Shown piece after piece: positions 52,713-61,416 of a DNA stretch of 64,000 nt; position 1 is the stretch's first letter; every line of letters begins with the position of its first letter. The position numbers were made by a program, and so were the translations under genes. The DNA is from Thermus thermophilus (GTDB lineage Bacteria > Deinococcota > Deinococci > Deinococcales > Thermaceae), in assembly GCF_019974155.1 (NCBI RefSeq), contig NZ_AP025158.1, forward strand, positions 62,001 to 126,000, written 5' to 3'. The notes under the pieces were generated by a model that was not told the DNA's origin, made no database searches, and was given only the letters and a program-made list of their open reading frames with translations.

Positions 52713-53455
52713 AGGAGGTGATCCCCGAGGCCCTGAAGCGGGCCGGGGGCAAGGAGCGGCTCAGGCGAGGCCTCGTCCTCGCCGCCTGGCGGGAGGTGGC
52801 GGGAAAGGACCTCGCCCGCTTCACCGAGGCGGTGGCCCTGGAGGAGGGCGTCCTCGTGGTCCACGTGCCCGACCCCGTGGTGGCCCACCAGCTCACCTAC
52901 ACCCGCCTCGCCCTCCTCCGCCGCTACGAGGAGCGCTTCCCCGGGGCGGTGCGGGAGATCCGGTTCCAGGTGGGCCCCCTCGAGGCGGAAGGGGCGAAGC
53001 CCCCCCCGCCCTCGGACCCCGGCCGCCTGCGGGAGGCGGGCCGCAAGGCCCTGGCCCTGGCGGAAAAGGCCCCTCCGGAGCTTCGGGAGCGGGTGGCCCG
53101 GGCCGCCCTGGCCCTCTTCCAGAGGCAGCGGGGCGACCCCTGCCCCGTCTGCCAGACCCCAAGCGAGACCCATCCCTGCCCCACCTGCCGCCGCCACCTG
53201 GAAGACCCCGGGGTGCGAAGGGCGGCGGAGCGGCTCATGCGGGGCCAGGAGGCGGGCCTCGAGGGGGACACCCTCCGGGCCGCCCGCCACCTGGCCCGGG
53301 AAAACCTCCTCGCCCAGATGCGGGACCTCTACCCCGAGGCCCTGCGGAGCGAGGAGTTCCGCCCCCTCCTCGCCCACCTGGCCCGCCGCTACCGCAGCCT
53401 CTTCCCCCAGGAGCCCCTGCCCGAAGGGGTGCGGAGCCTGCTCAAGGAGGGCTGA
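52697..53455 (+). CDS. dciA: DciA-type (DUF721) helicase-loader protein with zinc knuckle (252 aa)
   Basis: The first 100 residues match DUF721/DciA, the ancestral helper of DnaB loading: LKEVIPEALKRAGGKERLRR, LAAWREVAGKDLARFTEAV, LEEGVLVVHVPDPVVAHQLTYTR. The C-terminal half holds CPVCQTPSETHPCPTC, a probable zinc ribbon, and a long helical tail, making it longer than simple DciA proteins. GTG 52697 is chosen from the start of the domain. recF-DUF721 adjacency is common in bacteria without DnaC. Confidence 0.82.
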   Translation: MPWRLKEVIPEALKRAGGKERLRRGLVLAAWREVAGKDLARFTEAVALEEGVLVVHVPDPVVAHQLTYTRLALLRRYEERFPGAVREIRFQVGPLEAEGAKPPPPSDPGRLREAGRKALALAEKAPPELRERVARAALALFQRQRGDPCPVCQTPSETHPCPTCRRHLEDPGVRRAAERLMRGQEAGLEGDTLRAARHLARENLLAQMRDLYPEALRSEEFRPLLAHLARRYRSLFPQEPLPEGVRSLLKEG

Positions 53456-54244
53456 ATGCGCCGCGCCTTCCTCCTCGCCTTCCTAGGCCTCGCCCTGGCC
53501 CAGGCCACCTACACCGTGGCCCCTGGGGACACGCTCTATTCCATCGCCCGCAGGCACGGGACCACGGTGGAGGCCCTCATGCGCTTAAACGGGCTGGAAA
53601 GCTTCCTCCTCCAGCCGGGGCAGGTCCTCAAGCTCCCCTCCGGGGAAAGGACCCACGTGGTGGCCCCGGGGGACACCCTCTTTTCCCTGGCGCGCCGCTA
53701 CGGCACCACCGTGGAAGCCCTCATGCGCTTAAACGGCCTCTCCTCCCCGGAGATCAAGGTGGGGCAGGTCCTGAGGCTTCCCGAAGGGGGCGAGGCGCCT
53801 CCGCCCCCTCCTCCGGAGCCGGAGGCCCTGGACCCGGAAAGCCCCCTCCTCCGGGCCGTCCTCCGCTACCTGGGGGTGCCTTACAAGTACGGGGCGAACT
53901 CCCCCTTGGCCCTGGACTGCTCGGCCTTCGTGGCCCAGGTCTACGCCGAGCTGGGCGTGGCCCTCCCCCGGACCACTAAGGAGCAGTACCAGGCCTTCCC
54001 CCCTGCGGAGGCCCTGCGGCCCGGCGACCTGGTCTTCTTCAGCTTCGGGGGTAAGGAGGTGGACCACGTGGGGATCTACCTGGGCCGGGGGGTCTTCGCC
54101 CACGCCTCTAGCTACGGGAGCCGGGTGGTCATAGAGAGCCTCGAGGCCCCCTTCTACCAAAAGGCCTACCGGGGAGCGAGGCGCGTTCTCCAGGAGGTCA
54201 TGGCCAGTCCGGCACCTCCCCCCGGGCCTTCCGCAGGGCGGTGA
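53456..54244 (+). CDS. LysM-LysM-NlpC/P60 cell-wall hydrolase (262 aa)
   Basis: Secreted murein peptidase. A signal peptide of about 17 residues ends ALAQ. Two LysM repeats follow (YTVAPGDTLYSIARRHGTTV at about 19-62 and HVVAPGDTLFSLARRYGTTV at about 66-108). After a proline linker comes the NlpC/P60 domain with Cys in ALDCSAFVAQVY, His in VDHVGIYLG and His in VFAHASSYG. It cleaves stem peptides. It starts directly at the dciA stop. The 3' end overlaps the convergent nitroreductase gene by 47 bp. Confidence 0.92.
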   Translation: MRRAFLLAFLGLALAQATYTVAPGDTLYSIARRHGTTVEALMRLNGLESFLLQPGQVLKLPSGERTHVVAPGDTLFSLARRYGTTVEALMRLNGLSSPEIKVGQVLRLPEGGEAPPPPPPEPEALDPESPLLRAVLRYLGVPYKYGANSPLALDCSAFVAQVYAELGVALPRTTKEQYQAFPPAEALRPGDLVFFSFGGKEVDHVGIYLGRGVFAHASSYGSRVVIESLEAPFYQKAYRGARRVLQEVMASPAPPPGPSAGR

Positions 54245-55118
54245 GGAGGGCTTCCCCCGGCTTTCCCTCCCCCCGGAAGGCCCGGGCCTCCTCCTCCAGC
54301 CAGGCCTCCCCCTTGCGGAAGAGCACCCCCCGGGCCTCGGCCAAGGCCTCCTCCAGGAGGGCCCCCAGGGAGTAGAAGGGGGCCCCTTGGGGCAGGTCCG
54401 GGTCAAACCCCTGCCGGGAAAGGACCTTCCCGTAAGGCTTCTCCCGGGCCTCCATGGTGCCCCCCTCGGCGAAGTAGCGCCTCAGGACCCGGTTCCAGTC
54501 CCCCACCCGGCTGTAGGGGGCCATGGCCCGGTAGGCCTCCTCGAGGTCCTCCTCCGTGTAGGGGCGGTAGCGGTCCTCGTGGACCACGAGCCTTCGGGGA
54601 AGCCTGGGCCTTGGGGGGCCCTCCTCGTCCGGCACCCCCACGGCAAGCCCCACCACCGGGAGGACCCCCGGGGGAAGCCCGAGGAGGTCCACCAGGGCCT
54701 CCACCCCGTTCAGCACCCCGCCGACGAAGCAGACCCCATACCCCAGGGCCTCGGCGGTGAGGGCGAGGTACGAGGCGGCGATCCCCGCGTCCAGGATGGC
54801 GAAGTGGAGGGCGGTCCTGGGCCAGAAGGCCATCCTCTGCCCCCGGTGGGCGAGGAGGCGCTCCAGGCGGTGGACGTCCGCCAGGAAGACGAAGAACTCC
54901 GCGGCCTGCCTGATGTGCTCCTGGTCCCCGGAGAGCCGGGCCACCTCGTCCCGAAGCCTTGGGTCCCGTATGCGGACCGCCGAGTAGAGCTGGGCGCTCG
55001 CGTCCGTGGGGGCCCGTTGCAGGGCGAAGAGGAGCTTTTCCAGGTCCTCCTCCGGGATGGGCGAGGGCTTGAAGCGCCGCACGCTTCGCCTTTTGGCGAG
55101 GATGGGTGAAAGGTCCAT
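54198..55118 (-). CDS. Nitroreductase-family flavoprotein (306 aa)
   Basis: FMN-binding NAD(P)H oxidoreductase. The family start is AKRRSVRRFKPSPIPEEDLEKLLFALQRAPTD in content, followed by FWPRTALHFAILDAGIAASYLALTAEALG and GLPPGVLPVVGLAVGVPDEEG. The length of 306 exceeds the common 200: the last 100 residues form a helical tail of unknown role (VLRRYFAEGGTMEAREKPYG). Its 3' end runs into the convergent murein hydrolase. No substrate is evident. Confidence 0.85.
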   Translation of the reverse strand: MDLSPILAKRRSVRRFKPSPIPEEDLEKLLFALQRAPTDASAQLYSAVRIRDPRLRDEVARLSGDQEHIRQAAEFFVFLADVHRLERLLAHRGQRMAFWPRTALHFAILDAGIAASYLALTAEALGYGVCFVGGVLNGVEALVDLLGLPPGVLPVVGLAVGVPDEEGPPRPRLPRRLVVHEDRYRPYTEEDLEEAYRAMAPYSRVGDWNRVLRRYFAEGGTMEAREKPYGKVLSRQGFDPDLPQGAPFYSLGALLEEALAEARGVLFRKGEAWLEEEARAFRGEGKPGEALLTALRKARGEVPDWP

Positions 55119-55151
55119 GGGGGCAGGATAAAGCCTCGGATCGGTCTCCGG

Positions 55152-55481
55152 TCAACCTGCGGGCATCCCCTCGTCTAGGAGGACAAGGCCTTCACGGGCG
55201 GCCTCCCCCACGAGGCCGATTTCTCCCTTACGGGCCTCCCATTCCTCGGGGGTGAGGGCCACGTAGTCCACGTTTCTCAAAGGCAAGCACCCCTGTAAGA
55301 GTTGGACCCGGCTCAGGTAGTCCATGCCCCGGAAGGCGGGGGAAACCACGAGGAGGTCCCAGTCGCTTTCTTCCAAGGCCTCCCCCCTCGCCCGGGACCC
55401 GAAGAGGAGGACGCGGGTGAGGGGAAGGGGAGCCTCCGCCAGGAGGGCCCTCAGCTCTTGGAGATCGCTTCTTCCACCCAT
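55152..55481 (-). CDS. MNT-type nucleotidyltransferase antitoxin (109 aa)
   Basis: Minimal nucleotidyltransferase with the catalytic strand-loop LLFGSRARGEALEESDWDLLVV (G-S-x10-12-D-x-D with Asp-Trp-Asp). Such MNT proteins neutralise HEPN toxins, in some cases by AMPylating them. It starts inside the 3' end of the HEPN gene (31-bp overlap), the usual order HEPN then MNT. The C-terminal half is helical. Confidence 0.82.
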   Translation of the reverse strand: MGGRSDLQELRALLAEAPLPLTRVLLFGSRARGEALEESDWDLLVVSPAFRGMDYLSRVQLLQGCLPLRNVDYVALTPEEWEARKGEIGLVGEAAREGLVLLDEGMPAG

Positions 55482-55834
55482 GCCAGGATGGCCTTTGCCG
55501 CCTCCACGCGTGCGGCCGCCTGAGGCTTCGCGTAGAGCTTTGCGGGCACCGTTCCGGCCACATCGGGATACCGGCTCAAGGTGTAGTCAGGGGTAAGGAG
55601 CCTGGCCCCTTCCTGCACATGCTCGGGAGCCTGAAGGTGTTCGGCTAAGGAAAGGAGGTCGTGGGAGCGGGGAAGGATACGGAGCTGCTGGATATGGAGG
55701 GCCTTTAACGCCTTTTCGGCAACCTGATGCGCGAAAAAGGCCGCCGCATAGTACCGATCCCGCTCCAGGAGGACGGTGGCCGTGATCAGGTCTTCCCTGG
55801 CCTGGAGCAGAAGGCGCTCGGCCTCGAGGCGCAT
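55451..55834 (-). CDS. HEPN-domain protein, probable RNase toxin (127 aa)
   Basis: Four-helix HEPN protein: AERLLLQAREDLITATVLLERDRYYAAAFFAHQVAEKALKAL in content, then RILPRSHDLLSLAEHL. The segment R-x5-H (RILPRSH) matches the R-x4-6-H RNase motif, so toxic RNase activity is plausible. The partner is the overlapping MNT gene. A mild reduction in GC relative to pilD hints at acquisition. Confidence 0.82.
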   Translation of the reverse strand: MRLEAERLLLQAREDLITATVLLERDRYYAAAFFAHQVAEKALKALHIQQLRILPRSHDLLSLAEHLQAPEHVQEGARLLTPDYTLSRYPDVAGTVPAKLYAKPQAAARVEAAKAILAWVEEAISKS

Positions 55835-55858
55835 CCCCTTTATCCTAGCAGGTCCCCT

Positions 55859-56923
55859 CTAGAGACCGAGGAGGCGCAGGTACGCCCCCCAAATGGCCTC
55901 CCCGAAGAAGAAGGCCACCACCCCCCCGAGGGCCAGGTAAGGCCCAAAGGGAAGCTTTCTTTGGCGGAGGAGAAGGCCGAGGAGGGCCCCGGCGAAGACC
56001 CCGAGGAAGAGGGCGAGGAAGGCGTAAGGGCCAAGCCAGGCGCCAAGGGCCCCTAAAAGCTTCACGTCCCCGTAGCCCATGGCCACGGGCTCCTCGTCTT
56101 CCTCGGGAAGGGGCCGGAAGGCCCAGTAAAGCCCCCCGGCGAGGGCGAGCCCCCCGGCGGCGAGGAGGCTTCCCTTTAGGCTTTCCAGGAGGTCCAGGCC
56201 CAGGGCGGGGGCGAGGAGGAGGGCAAGGGGCAAAAGGGGCAGGGTGAGCCGGTCGGGGAGGACCACGGGGCGGCCCGTGCGGGCGGAGAGGGCCCAGGCG
56301 AGGAAGGCCAGGGCCATGCCCACCCCCGGACCCAAAAGCGCCCCGAAGAGGGCCGCCATGTGGACCTGGTGGGGGCCCACGGGGACCTCGGGCCTGCCCT
56401 CCCTAAAGCGCCTCAGGAAGAGGTTCCCGTACCCCGCCACCAGGCCAAGCCCCCCGGCGGCCATGAGGCTTCCGTCCAGGCTCTCCCTAAAGGGGAGGGG
56501 GAAGGCCAGCGCCCAGGAGGCCAAAAGCCCCAGGAAGAGGAGGCCGTAGGTGAGGGGGTCGGGAAGCTCAAAGGTGTCCAGGTCAATGAAGGCGAGGGCC
56601 ACGAGGAGGGCGAGGAAGAGGAAGACCAAGAGGGCCTCCACCCCGGGGGGGTAGAAGAGGCTTGCCAGGAGGAAGATCCCCCCCGTGAGGGCCTCCACCA
56701 GGGGGTAGCGGGGGGAGATGGGACGGGCGCAGTAGCGGCACCGCCCCTTTAAGGCGAGGTAGGAGAGGACGGGCACCAGGTCGGAAGGCCCCAGGCGGTG
56801 GCCGCAGTGGGGGCAGCGGGAAGGGGGGTAGACCATGGACTCCCCCCGGGGCAGGCGGTGGAGGACCACGTTCAGAAAGGAGCCCACCACAAGGCCGAGG
56901 ACCAGGGCGAGAAGGGGCCACAT
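55859..56923 (-). CDS. pilD: Prepilin peptidase / methyltransferase PilD (354 aa)
   Basis: Aspartic membrane protease that cleaves and N-methylates type IV prepilins, needed for pili and DNA uptake in Thermus. The cytoplasmic zinc loop has CPHCGHRLG and CRYCARP. Catalytic Asp are in FIDLDTFELPD and MGYGDVKLLGALGAWLG (G-x-G-D). An internal duplication-like repeat of membrane helices makes it about 100 aa longer than E. coli-type enzymes. It is divergent from the M32 gene. Confidence 0.93.
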   Translation of the reverse strand: MWPLLALVLGLVVGSFLNVVLHRLPRGESMVYPPSRCPHCGHRLGPSDLVPVLSYLALKGRCRYCARPISPRYPLVEALTGGIFLLASLFYPPGVEALLVFLFLALLVALAFIDLDTFELPDPLTYGLLFLGLLASWALAFPLPFRESLDGSLMAAGGLGLVAGYGNLFLRRFREGRPEVPVGPHQVHMAALFGALLGPGVGMALAFLAWALSARTGRPVVLPDRLTLPLLPLALLLAPALGLDLLESLKGSLLAAGGLALAGGLYWAFRPLPEEDEEPVAMGYGDVKLLGALGAWLGPYAFLALFLGVFAGALLGLLLRQRKLPFGPYLALGGVVAFFFGEAIWGAYLRLLGL

Positions 56924-56977
56924 GAGGGCATTTTACGGGGTGGCCCGGCTTTCACAGCGCTTTTAAGGGTTTGGGTG

Positions 56978-56983
56978 TAGGAT
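56978..56983 (+). promoter_or_regulatory. Candidate -10 box of the M32 carboxypeptidase
   Basis: TAGGAT ends 6 bp before the GTG start, again consistent with a leaderless message. The -35 element is unclear. Confidence 0.4.
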
Positions 56984-56989
56984 GGCCCC

Positions 56990-58522
56990 GTGACGCCGGA
57001 AACCGCTTACCAGAACCTTTTGGAGTTCCAGAGGGAAACCGCCTACCTGGCCTCTTTGGGGGCCCTCGCCGCCTGGGACCAGCGCACCATGATCCCCAAA
57101 AAGGGGCACGAGCACCGCGCCCGGCAGATGGCCGCCCTGGCCCGGCTTCTCCACCAGCGCATGACCGACCCCAGGATCGGGGAGTGGCTGGAGAAGGTGG
57201 AGGGAAGCCCCCTGGTGCAGGACCCCTTCTCCGACGCCGCGGTCAACGTCCGGGAGTGGCGCCAGGCCTACGAAAGGGCCCGGGCCATCCCCGAAAGGCT
57301 CGCCGTGGAGCTCGCCCAGGCGGAAAGCGAGGCGGAGAGCTTCTGGGAGGAGGCCAGGCCCAAGGACGACTGGCGGGGCTTCCTGCCCTACCTGAAGCGG
57401 GTTTACGCCCTCACCAAGGAGAAGGCGGAGGTCCTCTTCGCCCTCCCCCCGGCCCCCGGGGACCCCCCCTACGGGGAGCTTTACGACGCCCTCCTGGACG
57501 GGTACGAGCCGGGAATGCGGGCCCGGGAGCTTCTTCCCCTCTTCGCCGAGCTCAAGGAGGGGCTCAAGGGCCTTCTGGACCGGATCCTGGGGAGCGGGAA
57601 GCGGCCCGACACCTCCATCCTCCACCGTCCCTTCCCCGTGGAGGCCCAAAGGCGCTTCGCCCTGGAGCTCCTTTCCGCCTGCGGTTACGACCTCGAGGCG
57701 GGCCGCCTGGACCCCACCGCCCACCCCTTTGAGATCGCCATCGGCCCCGGGGACGTGCGCATCACCACCCGCTACTATGAGGACTTCTTCAACGCGGGCA
57801 TCTTCGGCACCCTGCACGAGATGGGCCACGCCCTCTACGAGCAGGGCCTGCCCAGAGAGCACTGGGGCACCCCGAGGGGGGAGGCGGTCTCCTTAGGCGT
57901 CCACGAGTCGCAAAGCCGCACCTGGGAGAACCTGGTGGGCCGCTCCTTGGGCTTCTGGGAGCGCTTCTTCCCCCGGGCCCAGGAGGTCTTCGCGAGCCTA
58001 GGGGACGTGAAGCTCCAGGACTTCCACTTCGCCATCAACGCCGTGGAGCCCTCCCTCATCCGGGTGGAGGCGGACGAGGTCACCTACAACCTCCACATCC
58101 TGGTGCGCCTGGAGCTGGAGCTCGCCCTCTTCCGCGGGGAGCTCTCTCCCGAGGACCTGCCGGAGGCGTGGGCGGAGAAGTACCGGGACCACCTGGGCGT
58201 GGCCCCCAAGGACTACAAGGACGGGGTCATGCAGGACGTCCACTGGGCGGGGGGGCTTTTCGGCTACTTCCCCACCTACACCTTGGGCAACCTCTACGCC
58301 GCCCAGTTCTTCCAGAAGGCGGAGGCCGAGCTCGGCCCCCTGGAGCCTAGGTTTGCCCGGGGGGAGTTCCAGCCCTTCCTGGACTGGACACGCGCGCGGA
58401 TCCACGCCGAGGGGAGCCGCTTCCGCCCCCGGGTCCTGGTGGAGCGGGTCACGGGGAAGGCCCCGAGCGCCGGGCCCTTCCTGGCCTACCTGGAGAAAAA
58501 GTACGCCGCCCTCTACGGCTGA
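56990..58522 (+). CDS. M32-family metallocarboxypeptidase (510 aa)
   Basis: Thermostable carboxypeptidase of the Taq type, mostly helical. The zinc motif [11 protein letters not shown] (H-E-x-x-H) is near residue 268, with the downstream Glu in [24 protein letters not shown] and [13 protein letters not shown] are M32-specific blocks, as is [20 protein letters not shown]. The start is GTG 56990 ([14 protein letters not shown]). Cytosolic, removing C-terminal residues from peptides. It ends 64 bp before groL on the opposite strand. Confidence 0.94.
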   Translation: MTPETAYQNLLEFQRETAYLASLGALAAWDQRTMIPKKGHEHRARQMAALARLLHQRMTDPRIGEWLEKVEGSPLVQDPFSDAAVNVREWRQAYERARAIPERLAVELAQAESEAESFWEEARPKDDWRGFLPYLKRVYALTKEKAEVLFALPPAPGDPPYGELYDALLDGYEPGMRARELLPLFAELKEGLKGLLDRILGSGKRPDTSILHRPFPVEAQRRFALELLSACGYDLEAGRLDPTAHPFEIAIGPGDVRITTRYYEDFFNAGIFGTLHEMGHALYEQGLPREHWGTPRGEAVSLGVHESQSRTWENLVGRSLGFWERFFPRAQEVFASLGDVKLQDFHFAINAVEPSLIRVEADEVTYNLHILVRLELELALFRGELSPEDLPEAWAEKYRDHLGVAPKDYKDGVMQDVHWAGGLFGYFPTYTLGNLYAAQFFQKAEAELGPLEPRFARGEFQPFLDWTRARIHAEGSRFRPRVLVERVTGKAPSAGPFLAYLEKKYAALYG

Positions 58523-58544
58523 CGCCCTCCCTGGCCCTTAGAAA

Positions 58545-58571
58545 GGGGCCGGGCCCTCGGGGCCCGGCCCC
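58545..58571. terminator. Bidirectional terminator between M32 and groL
   Basis: A perfect 12-bp stem (ggggccgggccc and complement) with loop tcg. It lies 22 bp after the M32 stop and 15 bp after the groL stop. Confidence 0.75.
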
Positions 58572-58586
58572 TCTAGCCGCTAGGGC

Positions 58587-60230
<1,644 letters not shown>

Positions 60231-60536
60231 TTACTGCAGGACCGCAAGCAGGTCGCGCTCGGAGAGGATCACGTACTCCTCGCCGTCAATCTCAATCTCG
60301 GTGCCGCCGTACTTGGCGAAGACCACGATGTCCCCCTCCTTCACCTCGAGGGGCACCCGCTGGCCGTTCTCCAAGACGCGGCCCGTGCCCACCGCGATCA
60401 CCTTGCCCTTCTGGGGCTTCTCCTTGGCGGTGTCGGGGAGCACGATACCGCCCTTGGTCTTGGGCTCCTCCTCAATCCGCTTCACCACGACCCGGTCGCC
60501 TAGGGGCTTGATCACCGTCTTCACCTCCGCGGCCAT
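60231..60536 (-). CDS. groS: Co-chaperonin GroES (101 aa)
   Basis: Heptameric lid of Gro[29 protein letters not shown] includes the mobile loop, and [26 protein letters not shown] closes the fold. ATG 60536 gives the 101-residue Thermus form (MAAEVKT); an ATG two codons upstream is less well placed relative to GGGAG. It opens the groSL operon behind a strong promoter. Confidence 0.97.
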   Translation of the reverse strand: MAAEVKTVIKPLGDRVVVKRIEEEPKTKGGIVLPDTAKEKPQKGKVIAVGTGRVLENGQRVPLEVKEGDIVVFAKYGGTEIEIDGEEYVILSERDLLAVLQ

Positions 60537-60549
60537 ATCCACTCCCTCC

Positions 60550-60578
60550 TTTGACGCCCAAAGGGTGAGAGTGTCAAA
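60550..60578 (-). promoter_or_regulatory. Inverted repeat in the groES leader, candidate operator
   Basis: TTTGAC (60550-60555) and GTCAAA (60573-60578) form a 6-bp inverted repeat with 17-bp spacing (extended by CC/GG at both ends to imperfect 8 bp). It begins about where transcription should start. It does not match CIRCE (TTAGCACTC-N9-GAGTGCTAA). Confidence 0.4.
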
Positions 60579-60587
60579 CCAAGGGTC

Positions 60588-60616
60588 ATTATCCCGGCCT
60601 GGCGCCCCTTTGTCAA
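60588..60616 (-). promoter_or_regulatory. Promoter of groSL
   Basis: TTGACA (60616-60611), a 17-bp spacer and GATAAT (60593-60588). Near-consensus for the housekeeping sigma factor, giving a leader of about 45 nt. Confidence 0.85.
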
Positions 60617-60633
60617 GGGGGTTGAGGGGAGGG

Positions 60634-61416
60634 TTATAAGGGTGCGCCCCCCGAACGCTGCCGCAGGGCCTCGTAGAGGAGGAGGGCGGCGCTCACCGCC
60701 ACGTTGAGGCTGTCCGCTCGCCCCCGCATGGGGATCCGCACCCGCACCTGGGCCCGCCTCTTCCAGGCCTCGGGGAGGCCCTTGTCCTCCGCCCCGAGGA
60801 GGAAGGCCACCCCTCCCCGGTAGTCCCCCTCCCAGTAGAGCCTCTCCCCCTCGGGGGTGGCCGCCACCAGGGGGAGGTTTTGTTCCTCCAGGAAGCGGGC
60901 CGCCTCCTCCTCCGCGACGGGGTAGACGGGGAGGGCGAAGACCGCCCCCGTGGAGTTGCGGATGGCCTGGGGGCTATAGAGGTCCACCCCCTCGGCCACC
61001 AGGACGAGGTCCGCCCCCGCCCCGTCCGCCGCCCGGAGGATGGCCCCCAGGTTGCCGGGCTTCTCCAGGCCCAAAAGGACGAGGACCAGGGGGGCGGGCC
61101 CAAGGGTCAGCTCGGCGAGGCTTCTTCGGGGGAGGCGGAAGACCCCGAGGACCTGGGCGGGGTTCTCCCGGGTGGAGACCCGGGCCAAGGCCCTTTCCGA
61201 AAGCTCCAACACCTCCGCGCCCCCGGCCAGGGCGCGGTCCTCGGGGCGGGCCTTGGGCCCGAGGAGGAGGGTCTCCAGGGAGAGGCCCGCCTCGAGGGCC
61301 CTTTCCACCTCCCGCCGCCCCTCCACGAGAACGCGGCCGGTCCGCTCCCGCTCCTTCCGCTCCTTGAGGGCGGCGAGGGCCTTTACCCGGGGGTTTTGCG
61401 GGCTTTCAATCCGCAC
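60634..61416 (-). CDS. SpoU/TrmH-family RNA 2'-O-methyltransferase (260 aa)
   Basis: SPOUT enzyme methylating ribose in rRNA or tRNA. The N-terminal substrate-binding part is [34 protein letters not shown] in content. The knot has [21 protein letters not shown] (N-x-G-x-I-x-R motif), [14 protein letters not shown] and [16 protein letters not shown], and [28 protein letters not shown]. It resembles RlmB-type 23S enzymes, but the exact site is not known. It overlaps the following fusion gene by 11 bp. Confidence 0.88.
   Translation of the reverse strand: MRIESPQNPRVKALAALKERKERERTGRVLVEGRREVERALEAGLSLETLLLGPKARPEDRALAGGAEVLELSERALARVSTRENPAQVLGVFRLPRRSLAELTLGPAPLVLVLLGLEKPGNLGAILRAADGAGADLVLVAEGVDLYSPQAIRNSTGAVFALPVYPVAEEEAARFLEEQNLPLVAATPEGERLYWEGDYRGGVAFLLGAEDKGLPEAWKRRAQVRVRIPMRGRADSLNVAVSAALLLYEALRQRSGGAPL

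Noticed and set aside
60541-60630. CIRCE/HrcA site before groES
   Set aside because: The sequence does not match TTAGCACTC-N9-GAGTGCTAA; only a different inverted repeat is present.
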